64,000 nt of DNA from Streptomyces sp. NBC_00287. Its GTDB lineage: Bacteria > Actinomycetota > Actinomycetes > Streptomycetales > Streptomycetaceae. Position numbers and translations under genes: made by a program. Below, one piece after another: positions 17,055 to 25,051 of the stretch. Within the stretch, counting starts at the first letter, position 1, and each line of letters starts with the position of its first letter. Under the pieces are notes generated by a model that saw only the letters and a program-made list of their open reading frames with translations, was not told where the DNA came from and ran no database searches. The stretch covers positions 3,286,001 to 3,350,000 of the forward strand of contig NZ_CP108053.1 in the NCBI RefSeq assembly GCF_036173105.1, in the 5' to 3' direction.

Positions 17055-18308
17055 ATGAACCCTCGACGTAGTACCCGCTCGCTCCCCCAACCCGGCCGCT
17101 CGGCCTATGGGGCGGCGACGGCCGTCGTCCTGCTCCTGATACCCGTGGTCGTGCTGGTCGGAGGTGACAGATTCCGCGAGTTCCTGAACTTCGGCGCGGG
17201 CGTGCTGTCCCTCGTCTCGCTGAGTTGCTCGGTGATCTGGGGCCTGGTGGCCCAGGACCGGATCTTCCTGACCGCGCGCCAGCGGATCATCGGCCAGGCC
17301 GTGCACCGTACGACGGCGGTCGCCTCGATCGCCTTCCTGCTGCTGCACATCACGACCAAGCTCGCACTCGACCACACCGAGCTGATGGCCGCCGTGATCC
17401 CCTTCTCGCTCGGCTTCACCGGCCCCGAGGGCCTGATCGGCCTCGGCTCCCTGGCCGGACTGCTCATGATCTTCGTGGGCATCACCGGCGCCCTGCGCAG
17501 CGCCTTCGCCTCCCCCGCCCCGGTCGCCGCCCGCTGGCGCGCCATGCACATGCTGGCGTACCCGGCCTGGTGCGCGGCCCTGGTCCACGGCCTGTACGCG
17601 GGCCGGACGGCCAAGCCGATCTTCGTCTTCCTGTACTGCCTGTGCCTGGTCGGCGTCGCCGCCGCACTGGCGCTGCGCGCGGCGCCCCGCCCGGTCAAGC
17701 GCAAGGTCGCCGACAAGATCGCCGAGATCCTGGGGACCACCGAGGAGCGCTCGGCCCGCGAGGAACTGGACGCCAGCCGGGCCCGGGTGGCCGAGTCGGC
17801 GTCCTCGCCGCTGCCCGGCTACGAGACCCAGCGCACCGCACAGCGCGCCGAACCGCAGGCCCCCGAACCGAACGGCTTCGCGGCCGCCTACCGCGCCGTC
17901 TCCACACCCCCGCGCCCCCAGCAGTCGTTCGCCGCCGACGAGACCGCGCGGATGGACCTGCCGTTCGACATGCAACCCACCGAGGCACTCCCCCGCATGG
18001 ACAGCGGCTCCAGCACGTCCGGAAGCTGGCCGATCCCCTCGCCCCCGCCCGTCGGCGAGGCGCCCCCGTCGTCCTACGACCCCCTCAATGACACCGGATA
18101 CAACATCCCCACCTACGACAATTCGGGCGCCGGCGGGTACGGCGGGAGTGACGTGTACGACACCGGTGAGTCGAACACCCTCTACGGCACGTACAACCCC
18201 AATGACACGTACAACAGCGGTCCCGCCAATGAACCACCCCCCGGTGAGTCCTTCGACGCACCGGGTTCGGGCGAACCTTGGAACACGCCTTCCGGAGGCT
18301 ATAGGTGA
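17055..18308 (+). CDS. Bis-heme membrane protein, cytochrome b561/ferric-reductase-like
   Basis: A 417-residue protein. Residues 20 to 210 contain about six membrane segments. Two paired His sets, His84/His98 and His165/His178, sit 13 to 14 residues apart in membrane helices, the pattern of transmembrane b-heme ligation. Residues 215 to 417 are a cytoplasmic, disordered Pro/Ser/Tyr/Asn-rich tail with repeated Y-N/D-containing stretches (YDPLNDTGYN, NTLYGTYNPNDTYN). The ATG at 17055 has CGGAG upstream. The stop overlaps the GTG of the next gene (GTGA), so it is translationally coupled to a NuoF-like flavoprotein. Together they look like an NAD(P)H-to-heme electron path. The terminal acceptor is unknown. 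Confidence 0.8.
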   Translation: MNPRRSTRSLPQPGRSAYGAATAVVLLLIPVVVLVGGDRFREFLNFGAGVLSLVSLSCSVIWGLVAQDRIFLTARQRIIGQAVHRTTAVASIAFLLLHITTKLALDHTELMAAVIPFSLGFTGPEGLIGLGSLAGLLMIFVGITGALRSAFASPAPVAARWRAMHMLAYPAWCAALVHGLYAGRTAKPIFVFLYCLCLVGVAAALALRAAPRPVKRKVADKIAEILGTTEERSAREELDASRARVAESASSPLPGYETQRTAQRAEPQAPEPNGFAAAYRAVSTPPRPQQSFAADETARMDLPFDMQPTEALPRMDSGSSTSGSWPIPSPPPVGEAPPSSYDPLNDTGYNIPTYDNSGAGGYGGSDVYDTGESNTLYGTYNPNDTYNSGPANEPPPGESFDAPGSGEPWNTPSGGYR

Positions 18309-19915
18309 ACGAGGCCCTGCCCGACGTACCAGAAGTCCGCGTGGTCGGTCTTCCCCAGCTCACGTCGGGCTTCGACCTTGTCGAAAGACTCGATCTGCCC
18401 ATGCACCTCAAGGTGCACGGGCCGCTCGAACCGATGGGCGGCGAGCAGCTCGCGCAGCTCGCCGAACGCATCAATCTGAAGGGCCGCGGCGGCGCGGGCT
18501 TCCCCTTCCACAAGAAGCTGCGCTCGGTCGCCGAATCGGCGATCAAGCGCGGCGTCAGGCCGGTCGTCGTCGTCAACGGCAGCGAGGACGAACCGGCCTG
18601 CCGCAAGGACACGGTGCTCATCAACCGTGCCCCGCATCTCATCCTGGACGGCGCGCTGCTGTGCGCCGAGGCCCTGGGTGCCCGCACGCTCGTGGTGGGG
18701 GTCACCCGTGAGTCGACCCAGCGCTCGATGGAGGCCGCGCTCGCCGAACGCGGCCTGAGCAACGGCCGCCGATCCGCTCTACGCGCACGCGTACAGCGCA
18801 ATCCCGTACGGATGGTCACCGGAGCGGCGGCCTCGCTGATCCGGTCCATCGACGGCGGCCCGGCGATCCCGCCCGGCCGCAAGATCAGCGCCTCCAAGAG
18901 CGGCGTCGGCGGCGCACCCACCCTCCTGTCGAACGCCGAGACCTTCGCCCAACTCGCCATCGCCGCCCGCATCGGCCCGGAGCGCTACGGCAACACCGGC
19001 CTGTACGACGAGCCCGGCACCGTCATGCTGACGGTGTCCGGCGCGGTCGCCCGCCCGATGGTGATCGAGGTCCCCACGGGCGTCCCGCTGCGCTACGTCC
19101 TCCAGCTCGCCGGCGCCCCGCCGGTCCCGCAGGGCGTGCTGACCGGCGGCTACCACGGCAAGTGGATCGACGCGGCGACGGTCAACGAGGCGATCGTCTC
19201 GCGCAACTCCCTGGACGCGGTGGGCGGTTCGCTCGGCGCGGGCGCGATCCTGCCGATCAGTCAGGACACCTGTCCGCTGGGCGAGTCGCTGCGGGTGGCG
19301 CAGTGGCTGGCCGAGGAGAGCGCGGGCCAGTGCGGCCCCTGCTATCTCGGCCTGCCGGCCGCGGCGCGCGGCCTGGAGGACATCCTCAACGGCGGCGGTC
19401 CCGCCGCCCTGGAGGCGGTCAAGCAGGTCGCGAAGAACGTGAAGCGGCGCGGCGCGTGTTCACATCCGGACGGCTCGGCGATGTTCCTCGAGTCGACCAT
19501 CAAGGCGTTCACCGACGACCTGGCGGCACATGTCCTCGGAAACGGCTGCGGACGGCCCGTGGAGGGCGTTCTGCCGCTCTTCGAGGGGGGCAGGGCCCCG
19601 ACCGGCATCCCGGGCGGCGGAGAGTCCGAGGAGAACGGCCCCAGCCGCCAGAAGATCTTCGTCGACTGGACGCTGTGCCGAGGGCACGGCCTGTGCGCGG
19701 ACATCCTCCCGGAGGTCTTCGAACTCGGCGCCGACGGCTTCCCCACCGTCGCCCAGGCCCAAGTGCCGCGCTACGCCGAGGCGAAGGCACTGCGCGCGGT
19801 CCGCCGCTGCCCCGCGCTCGCCCTGCGCATCGAGGACCAGACCGAACGGGCCCCCTCCCGCAACAACCTCCCGGTCCTCTCCCAGGGCCGCGGCCGCCGC
19901 GCCCTGGGCCGCTGA
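18305..19915 (+). CDS. NuoF-like FMN/SLBB flavoprotein fused to 3Fe-4S ferredoxin
   Basis: A 536-residue protein. The FMN/NADH-binding NuoF-type domain carries GRGGAGFPFHKK (60 to 71) and NGSEDEPACRKD (91 to 102). An SLBB region follows around 240 to 300. The NuoF C-terminal Fe-S region reads ESAGQCGPC (338 to 346) with Cys385. A C-terminal ferredoxin has Cys458-x5-Cys464 and Cys502-Pro, a 3Fe-4S pattern. In complex I NuoF the first motif is ESCGxCxPC; here Ala340 replaces the first Cys, so the canonical four-Cys N3 site is incomplete. Translation is coupled to the upstream bis-heme membrane protein (GTGA overlap), its probable electron partner. Confidence 0.85.
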   Translation: MNEALPDVPEVRVVGLPQLTSGFDLVERLDLPMHLKVHGPLEPMGGEQLAQLAERINLKGRGGAGFPFHKKLRSVAESAIKRGVRPVVVVNGSEDEPACRKDTVLINRAPHLILDGALLCAEALGARTLVVGVTRESTQRSMEAALAERGLSNGRRSALRARVQRNPVRMVTGAAASLIRSIDGGPAIPPGRKISASKSGVGGAPTLLSNAETFAQLAIAARIGPERYGNTGLYDEPGTVMLTVSGAVARPMVIEVPTGVPLRYVLQLAGAPPVPQGVLTGGYHGKWIDAATVNEAIVSRNSLDAVGGSLGAGAILPISQDTCPLGESLRVAQWLAEESAGQCGPCYLGLPAAARGLEDILNGGGPAALEAVKQVAKNVKRRGACSHPDGSAMFLESTIKAFTDDLAAHVLGNGCGRPVEGVLPLFEGGRAPTGIPGGGESEENGPSRQKIFVDWTLCRGHGLCADILPEVFELGADGFPTVAQAQVPRYAEAKALRAVRRCPALALRIEDQTERAPSRNNLPVLSQGRGRRALGR

Positions 19916-19929
19916 ACACCCCGCCCCAC

Positions 19930-19957
19930 AGGGCCGCCCACGATCCCGGGCGGCCCT
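19930..19957 (+). terminator. Terminator after the flavoprotein gene
   Basis: AGGGCCGCC (19930 to 19938) pairs with GGCGGCCCT (19949 to 19957), a 9-base stem 14 bases after the stop codon. Confidence 0.65.
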
Positions 19958-19980
19958 GAAGCCATGCGCACCGCGCACGC

Positions 19981-20017
19981 AAAAGATCCCGCCGGATCTT
20001 CACGACCCGGCGGGATC
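19981..20017 (-). terminator. Terminator after tRNA-Ala copy 1
   Basis: An 11-base stem GATCCCGCCGG/CCGGCGGGATC (19985 to 19995, 20007 to 20017), followed on the minus strand by TTTT. It lies just downstream of the minus-strand tRNA. Confidence 0.75.
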
Positions 20018-20023
20018 TCACTG

Positions 20024-20096
20024 TGGAGCTAAGGAGAATTGAACTCCTGACCTCCTGCATGCCATGCAGGCGCTCTACCAACTGAGCTATAGCCCC
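20024..20096 (-). tRNA. tRNA-Ala (anticodon GGC), copy 1
   Basis: 73 bases that fold as a full cloverleaf. The acceptor stem is GGGGCTA/TAGCTCC with the G3-U70 wobble pair that marks tRNA-Ala. The D arm has GCTCAGTTGGTAGAGC, the anticodon stem is CCTGC/GCAGG with loop ATGGCAT (anticodon GGC), and the T arm has GTTCAATTC. CCA is not encoded. It is identical to the copy at 22036 to 22108. Confidence 0.97.
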
Positions 20097-20197
20097 GTGC
20101 TTTGGTCCGCCGGGTTTCCCTGGCGGCGACGCCAACATTACACGGTGGACCCGGGGGACCACCAAATCGTTTCCGTTCGGGACCGATACGGACGCTA

Positions 20198-21412
20198 ATG
20201 TCGGTTTCCGTGACCTTGATCGCGCTCTCCGCAGTCCACCGCCGGACACCGGTCGCCCTGGGAGCCTGCGTGTTCTCGTTCACGGCGTTCTGGCTCGCCC
20301 AGCGGGCCGCGGACGTCTCGATGATCGACCTGATGGTCTACCGGGCCGAGGGCGCGACCGTACGCGAGGGCGGCGACCTCTACGCGCTGCGGACGACGGC
20401 GGCACAACTGCCCACCACCTACCCGCCGTTCGCGGCCCTGATGTTCACCCCGCTGACGCTGCTCGACGTGGCGAGCATGCGCACCCTGGGCACGGCCGGG
20501 AACCTCGCCCTCCTGATGGTGTTCGTACGGCTGTCGCTGCGCCTCGTGGGCCACGCGCGTGTGGAGAGCACCTGGTGGGTCGCCGCGGTCGCCGTGTGGT
20601 GCGAGCCGGTGTGGACGACCCTGCGCTACGGCCAGATCAACCTGCTGCTCGCCGTCCTGGTGCTGTGGGACCTGTCACGTCGTCCCGGCGACCGCTGGGC
20701 CGGTGTCGGCATCGGTCTTGCGGCCGCGGCCAAGCTCACACCCGCGCTGTTCGCGGTGTTCCTGCTCGCGACCGGGGTGGTCGTCCACCTCAGGCGCGGT
20801 TGCGGCGATCCCTGGCTGCGGCACGCGCGCGGGGCGGCCGCCGCGTTCGGGTCGGTCACGCTCGTGACGGCGGCCGTCCTGCCCCGGGACTCCTGGCGGT
20901 TCTGGACCCGCGTGGTGTTGGAGGCGGGCCGGGTAGGGCCCGCCGAGGAGACCGGGAACCAGGCGCTGCGCGGGATTCTGGCCCGTCTGCTGCACACCCC
21001 GGAGCCCCGCGCCCCCTGGGCCGTCACGGCGGCCGTGGTGGCCGCGGGAGGGCTCACCGTGGCGGTCGCGGCGGAACTGCGCGGAGAGCGCGCTTGGGCG
21101 GCGACGGCGTGCGCGGTGACGGCTCTGCTCGTCAGCCCGGTGTCCTGGTCCCACCACTGGGTGTGGTGCGTTCCGCTCGTCCTGCTCCTCGGCACGCACG
21201 CGTGCCGCGCGGCGGCCCTCACCGCGCTGCTGGTCTTCGGCTCGTACGCCCTGTGGTGGGTGCCGCACGGCAGGGGGCGCCCCGAACTCCACCAGCACAC
21301 CGGGGAATTGATCTTGTCGGCGCTGTACGGGGTCGCCGGCTGCGCCTTCCTCGCGCTCGCCGGGACCGCGTCACACGGCCCCGGCCGGCGTCAGGCCGTC
21401 ACGAAGGAATAG
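20198..21412 (+). CDS. GT87-like (DUF2029) integral membrane mannosyltransferase
   Basis: A 404-residue polytopic protein with about nine to ten membrane segments, resembling polyprenol-phosphate-mannose-dependent mannosyltransferases (GT-C fold). Family features include the acidic pair in the first loop (MIDLMVYRAEG), YPPFAALMFTPL, RYGQINLLLAVLVLWDL, and the late motif SPVSWSHHWVWCVPLVLLL. It probably adds mannose to a lipid or glycopolymer outside the membrane. The start is uncertain: the ATG at 20198 lacks an SD, and upstream in-frame codons run toward the divergent tRNA. Its 3' end overlaps a convergent 77-residue gene by 22 bases. Confidence 0.82.
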   Translation: MSVSVTLIALSAVHRRTPVALGACVFSFTAFWLAQRAADVSMIDLMVYRAEGATVREGGDLYALRTTAAQLPTTYPPFAALMFTPLTLLDVASMRTLGTAGNLALLMVFVRLSLRLVGHARVESTWWVAAVAVWCEPVWTTLRYGQINLLLAVLVLWDLSRRPGDRWAGVGIGLAAAAKLTPALFAVFLLATGVVVHLRRGCGDPWLRHARGAAAAFGSVTLVTAAVLPRDSWRFWTRVVLEAGRVGPAEETGNQALRGILARLLHTPEPRAPWAVTAAVVAAGGLTVAVAAELRGERAWAATACAVTALLVSPVSWSHHWVWCVPLVLLLGTHACRAAALTALLVFGSYALWWVPHGRGRPELHQHTGELILSALYGVAGCAFLALAGTASHGPGRRQAVTKE

Positions 21413-21624
21413 AAACGCTTGAGCGTGCAGTGCTCTTCGAGAAGACGGCCGTAGATCGGCTCGCCTTCGAGTTCGCGGTACGTCTCGATCGGATCGCCTT
21501 TTATGATCAGCGCCCGTGCGCATTCCTCGCACCAGTACTGGTAGTCCGGATTGACCGGTTCCATGTCGCGGACGATCGGCGTTCCGCTGCCGCACCAGTC
21601 ACACTTTCGCCTGTGTGCACCCAT
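21391..21624 (-). CDS. Small Cys-rich protein (77 aa)
   Basis: A 77-residue protein with CDWCGSG near the N-terminus and CEECAR about 24 residues later, spaced like a four-Cys zinc-binding pair. The rest is mixed helix with YRELEGEPIYGRLLEEH. The ATG at 21624 has GGAG seven bases upstream and starts three bases after the stop of the preceding 57-residue zinc-ribbon gene, so the two are a small operon. It overlaps the 3' end of the convergent mannosyltransferase gene by 22 bases. Function unknown; metal binding is inferred from the Cys spacing. Confidence 0.75.
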   Translation of the reverse strand: MGAHRRKCDWCGSGTPIVRDMEPVNPDYQYWCEECARALIIKGDPIETYRELEGEPIYGRLLEEHCTLKRFYSFVTA

Positions 21625-21627
21625 CGA

Positions 21628-21801
21628 TCAGCTCCAGCTGTGGCCGCAGGCCGTGCACACGTAGGAAATTCCGCCGTTGTCACCGAGGACCTGGGCGACA
21701 TGGACGGAGCCGCAGGAAGGGCAGCTGAGGCGGGTGACCGTATCCCGTGTCCAGCTTGCGTCGAAGAGGTGACCGCCCTCTCCGAGGATGCTCGCAGGCA
21801 T
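21628..21801 (-). CDS. Tiny zinc-ribbon protein (57 aa)
   Basis: A 57-residue frame with an excellent SD (GGAGGG seven bases before the ATG at 21801). It encodes two Cys pairs, LSCPSCGS and YVCTACGHSWS, about 20 residues apart, the spacing of a zinc ribbon. Between them lies HVAQVLGDNGGI. The C-terminal CTACGHSW resembles zinc ribbons that bind nucleic acid or protein partners. The stop is three bases from the start of the downstream 77-residue Cys-rich gene, so translation is probably coupled. Partner and function are unknown. Confidence 0.75.
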   Translation of the reverse strand: MPASILGEGGHLFDASWTRDTVTRLSCPSCGSVHVAQVLGDNGGISYVCTACGHSWS

Positions 21802-21983
21802 CACTGCTCCCTCCCGTCGGGCCGCGCCCCCTTCCGGCCGTTTGATTCTGCCACGGCCGGGCCAATACGGTCAGCGACGCCTCAGTACCAGTCCGGACAC
21901 GGCAGGCCGCGGCGGCGCCTCCACAGAGGTATACGCCTCCGGGGCCCCAAGTGACTCAAGCAGGTTCGCGATCAGTGTGCACG

Positions 21984-22013
21984 AAAAATCCCACCCCCCG
22001 GAGGGGATGGGAT
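21984..22013 (-). terminator. Terminator after tRNA-Ala copy 2
   Basis: ATCCCA (21988 to 21993) pairs with TGGGAT (22008 to 22013), with an inner C/G-rich stem. On the minus strand it is followed by TTTTT, about 20 bases after the 3' end of the tRNA. Confidence 0.8.
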
Positions 22014-22035
22014 CCTGATCGTCGAAGTCGATCTG

Positions 22036-22108
22036 TGGAGCTAAGGAGAATTGAACTCCTGACCTCCTGCATGCCATGCAGGCGCTCTACCAACTGAGCT
22101 ATAGCCCC
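22036..22108 (-). tRNA. tRNA-Ala (anticodon GGC), copy 2
   Basis: Base-for-base identical over 73 bases to the copy at 20024 to 20096, including the G3-U70 pair and anticodon loop ATGGCAT. It has its own strong terminator. Flanking sequences differ, so only the tRNA itself is duplicated. Confidence 0.97.
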
Positions 22109-22202
22109 TTGCGTTCTTCCCGGTCGGCCGGGCGAACAAGAAGAACTTTAGCCTGCGACCTGCCGGAAAGTGAAATCCGGGGTACGGGCCCTGGAGCAGG
22201 GC

Positions 22203-22874
22203 TCAGTCGTCGTCGCCGAGCACCGGCTCCGGCAGGGTGCCGGCGTTGTGCTCCAGCAGCCGCCAGCCGCGGGCGCCCTCGCCGAGGACGGACCAGCAGC
22301 AATTGGAGAGGCCGCCGAGGCTCTCCCAGTGGTGCGCCTCGAGGCCGAGGAGCCGGCCGATGGTGGTGCGGATCGTGCCGCCGTGGCTGACCACCACGAG
22401 CGTGCCGTCGTCGGGCAGCTTCTCGGCGTGCCGGAGCACCACCGGGGCGGCCCGCTCGGCGACCTCGGTCTCCAGTTCGCCACCGCCGCGGCGGACCGGC
22501 TCACCGCGCTTCCAGGCGGCGTACTCCTCGCCGTGCCGGGCGATGATCTCGTCGTGCGTGAGGCCCTGCCACACGCCCGCGTACGTCTCGCGCAGGCCCT
22601 CGTCGTGGGTGACGTCCAGGCCGGTGAGCGCGGCCAGCTCGGCGGCCGTGAGCGCGGCGCGCTGGAGGTCGGAGGCGACGATCGCGTCGGGCTTGAGGGA
22701 GGCGAGCAGCCGGGCGGCGCGGCGGGCCTGGGAGACGCCGGTCTCGGTGAGGGCGACATCGGTGGTGCCCTGGAAGCGGCGCTCCACGTTCCAGGAGGTC
22801 TGGCCGTGCCGCCACAGGATGACGCGGCGGCCGCGGCCGGGCGTGCCCGCGGTCACCTCGCCGGTGGCGCTCAT
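22203..22874 (-). CDS. Histidine phosphatase (phosphoglycerate-mutase-like)
   Basis: A 223-residue protein of the histidine phosphatase superfamily. The catalytic motif LWRHGQTSWN is near residue 20, a second Arg block (SDLQRAALTAAEL) follows, the Glu region is RETYAGVWQGL, and the second catalytic His is in VVSHGGTIRT. It is probably a broad-specificity phosphatase rather than a glycolytic mutase. The ATG at 22874 overlaps the rsfS stop (ATGA), which decides the start over an in-frame TTG two codons earlier. It is the last gene of the nadD-LCP-rsfS run. In mycobacteria a phosphatase at the same place acts on glucosyl-3-phosphoglycerate, but I cannot confirm that here. Confidence 0.88.
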   Translation of the reverse strand: MSATGEVTAGTPGRGRRVILWRHGQTSWNVERRFQGTTDVALTETGVSQARRAARLLASLKPDAIVASDLQRAALTAAELAALTGLDVTHDEGLRETYAGVWQGLTHDEIIARHGEEYAAWKRGEPVRRGGGELETEVAERAAPVVLRHAEKLPDDGTLVVVSHGGTIRTTIGRLLGLEAHHWESLGGLSNCCWSVLGEGARGWRLLEHNAGTLPEPVLGDDD

Positions 22875-23317
22875 CGCCAATCACCGCCCGCCTCGGCCGC
22901 CTCCTCGGCGGCCTGGAGCTTGGCGTGCTCGGCGGCCTTGCCGCGGGTGGCCTTGGCCTCCTCGGGCAGCTCCAGCTCGGGGCAGTCCTTCCACAGCCGC
23001 TCCAGGGCGTAGAAGACACGCTCCTCGGTGTGCTGGACGTGGACGACGATGTCGACGTAGTCGAGCAGCACCCAGCGGGCCTCGCGGTCGCCCTCGCGGC
23101 GGACCGGCTTGGCGCCGAGCTCCTTGCTCAGCCGCTCCTCGATCTCGTCGACGATCGACTTGACCTGGCGGTCGTTGGGCGCGGAGGCCAGCAGGAAGGC
23201 GTCGGTGATCGACAGCACGTCGCTGACGTCGTAGGCGATGATGTCGTGCGCGAGCTTGTCGGCGGCCGCCTGAGCGGCGGCGTTGATGAGCTCGATGGAA
23301 CGGTCAGTGGCGGTCAC
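22871..23317 (-). CDS. rsfS: Ribosomal silencing factor RsfS
   Basis: A 148-residue protein that binds L14 on the large subunit and blocks subunit joining under starvation. The core is recognisable: DIIAYDVSDVLSITDAFLL, APNDRQVKSIVDEIEERL, then WVLLDYVDIVVHVQHTEERV and the Trp-containing LERLWKDCPEL. The C-terminal 30 residues are an Ala/Glu-rich extension. It starts with GTG at 23317. It lies between the LCP-like gene and the phosphatase; the nadD-rsfS linkage is conserved across bacteria. Confidence 0.95.
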   Translation of the reverse strand: MTATDRSIELINAAAQAAADKLAHDIIAYDVSDVLSITDAFLLASAPNDRQVKSIVDEIEERLSKELGAKPVRREGDREARWVLLDYVDIVVHVQHTEERVFYALERLWKDCPELELPEEAKATRGKAAEHAKLQAAEEAAEAGGDWR

Positions 23318-23403
23318 TACAAGGCTTTCCGTCGGCGGTCACTTGACCTCAAGGGTCTCATGACCGCCGACGGCGCCCCACGTGATTGTTCTCCGACCGG
23401 GGC

Positions 23404-25035
23404 CTAGGACGACGACGGCTCGTAGTCCTGGCCCAGGATCACCGAGACGCTCGCGTTCGAGGTGACCTTGCCCTTCGACACCGCGCTGGTGGGCAGGCCC
23501 AGGGTCTTGGCGACCTCGGTGGCGTTCTCCTTGTCGGCCGCGTCCGTGTAGACGACCTTGGAGGCGCTCTGGGCGGCGGAGGCCGTGCCGCCCTCCAGGA
23601 AGGTGAAGCCGCCGTTGAGGAGGACCACGCGGGCCTTCTCCGTGTTGTCCTTCACACCGGTGGCGTTCTGGACGGAGACGCGTACGGCCGCGTCCTTGTC
23701 GGGGCTCTTCGCGGTGCCGCCGAGGACGTCCTTGACCACGCTCGCGCTGGTCTCGGCGCTCAGCGTCCCGTCGTCCTGCACGGGCAGCAGCGCCGTCTTG
23801 TAGTCGCCGCCCTTGGCGAGGTCGGCGAGCTTGGCGAGGAAGGTGCCGAGGTCCTTGTCCGTCATGGACGGGTCGAGGATCTGCTGAAGCGTCTGCACGG
23901 TGACCGTCGCGGCCTGCGCGTCGGAGGACAGCTTGCGCAGCACGCCCTGCATGACCTGACCGAACCGCTCCAGCTGGGCGTTCTGGGCCTCTCCGGAGCC
24001 GCGGTAGGTGGCGTAGGCGACGGCCATCTTGCCGCTGAGGGTCTGGGCCTCGCCCTTGTTCACCAGCGGGGCGGCGCCCTTGGACTTGGCGGACGGGTCG
24101 GGCACGTCGGTGTTGGTGTCGACGTCGATGTTGCCGACGAGGTCGACGAGGTTCTGGAGGTAGGGGGTGTCCAGCCGCCAGGTGCCCTGGATCTCGGTGC
24201 CGAGCACCGTGTCGAGCGCCTCACGGGTGCCGGTGGAGCCGTCGTCCTCGACCGACTTGGCCAGTGTGCTCGTGGTGCCGTCGTCGCCGCTCAGGGCGAG
24301 GGAGTTGGGCAGCAGGACGGTGGTGCCCTGCTTGGTGGTGGTGTTGTCGACGAGCAGGGCCGTCGCGGTGTCGCCGCTCTTGGTGTTGTGCAGATGCACG
24401 ACGACCACATCACGGTTCTGGGCGCCGACGGCCGTCGCGTTGCCGGTCTTGGCGTCGGAGGACGAGAGCCCGGGCAGCTTCCCGGCGTACCAGAGGTAGC
24501 CCACGCCGCCGACCGCGCACAGCGCCAGTACGACGACCAGCGCGACGACCCGGCTACGGGCCCGGCGCCGGGCCTCCTCCCGGCGTTCGGTGCGGTTCTC
24601 GGTGAACTTCAGCCAGTCGATGACGTCCTCGGAGTCACCCTCCGGGTCCTCGACGAAGGCGAACTGCTCGGTGCGGTAGTCGCGTTGATCCCGCGCGGGC
24701 TCGTCCGTCTCCTGCGGCGGGCCGGCCTGCTGCGGGATGTAGGCGGTCTGCTCGGCGACCCGCGGCTGCTGCCCGCTCGCCGCGGCCTGGCCATAGGGGT
24801 CGTAGGACGCGGTCGTGCCGTAGGGGTCGTACGACTGCACCGGCTGCTGCTGACCGGTCGCGTACGGATCGTAGCCGTACCCCTGCTGAGCGTAGGGGTC
24901 GTAGGGCTGCTGAGGGGGCTGCTGCGGCTGCTGGACCTGCTGGTACACAGGCCGGCCGAACTCGTCGTAGCCGACGAGCTGGTACTGCTGGTCGGCCCCG
25001 TACTCTGCGCCCCCCGCGTCGTATCGGTCGTTCAC
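23404..25035 (-). CDS. LCP-like membrane protein with LytR_C domain
   Basis: A 543-residue protein. Residues 1 to 120 are Gln/Pro/Tyr-rich with four YDPY units, one membrane helix spans about 163 to 184, and an LCP-like domain (200 to 410) contains LVDLVGNIDVDTN and the YATYRGS...LERFGQVMQ region. A C-terminal LytR_C domain starts near 445. LCP enzymes transfer glycopolymers from lipid carrier to peptidoglycan. The canonical catalytic PRD block reads PNS (243 to 245), so activity is doubtful. The GTG at 25035 has GAGGGG upstream. From memory, S. coelicolor PdtA (SCO2578), an LCP protein needed for spore-wall polydiglycosylphosphate, occupies this position; I cannot verify identity. Confidence 0.75.
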   Translation of the reverse strand: MNDRYDAGGAEYGADQQYQLVGYDEFGRPVYQQVQQPQQPPQQPYDPYAQQGYGYDPYATGQQQPVQSYDPYGTTASYDPYGQAAASGQQPRVAEQTAYIPQQAGPPQETDEPARDQRDYRTEQFAFVEDPEGDSEDVIDWLKFTENRTERREEARRRARSRVVALVVVLALCAVGGVGYLWYAGKLPGLSSSDAKTGNATAVGAQNRDVVVVHLHNTKSGDTATALLVDNTTTKQGTTVLLPNSLALSGDDGTTSTLAKSVEDDGSTGTREALDTVLGTEIQGTWRLDTPYLQNLVDLVGNIDVDTNTDVPDPSAKSKGAAPLVNKGEAQTLSGKMAVAYATYRGSGEAQNAQLERFGQVMQGVLRKLSSDAQAATVTVQTLQQILDPSMTDKDLGTFLAKLADLAKGGDYKTALLPVQDDGTLSAETSASVVKDVLGGTAKSPDKDAAVRVSVQNATGVKDNTEKARVVLLNGGFTFLEGGTASAAQSASKVVYTDAADKENATEVAKTLGLPTSAVSKGKVTSNASVSVILGQDYEPSSS

Positions 25036-25051
25036 CGGTGCCCCTCTCGGC

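Noticed and set aside
22203..22874. Calling the phosphatase a glycolytic phosphoglycerate mutase.
   Set aside because: The RHG motif is shared by the whole superfamily; length and the neighbourhood with rsfS point to a phosphatase of unknown substrate.
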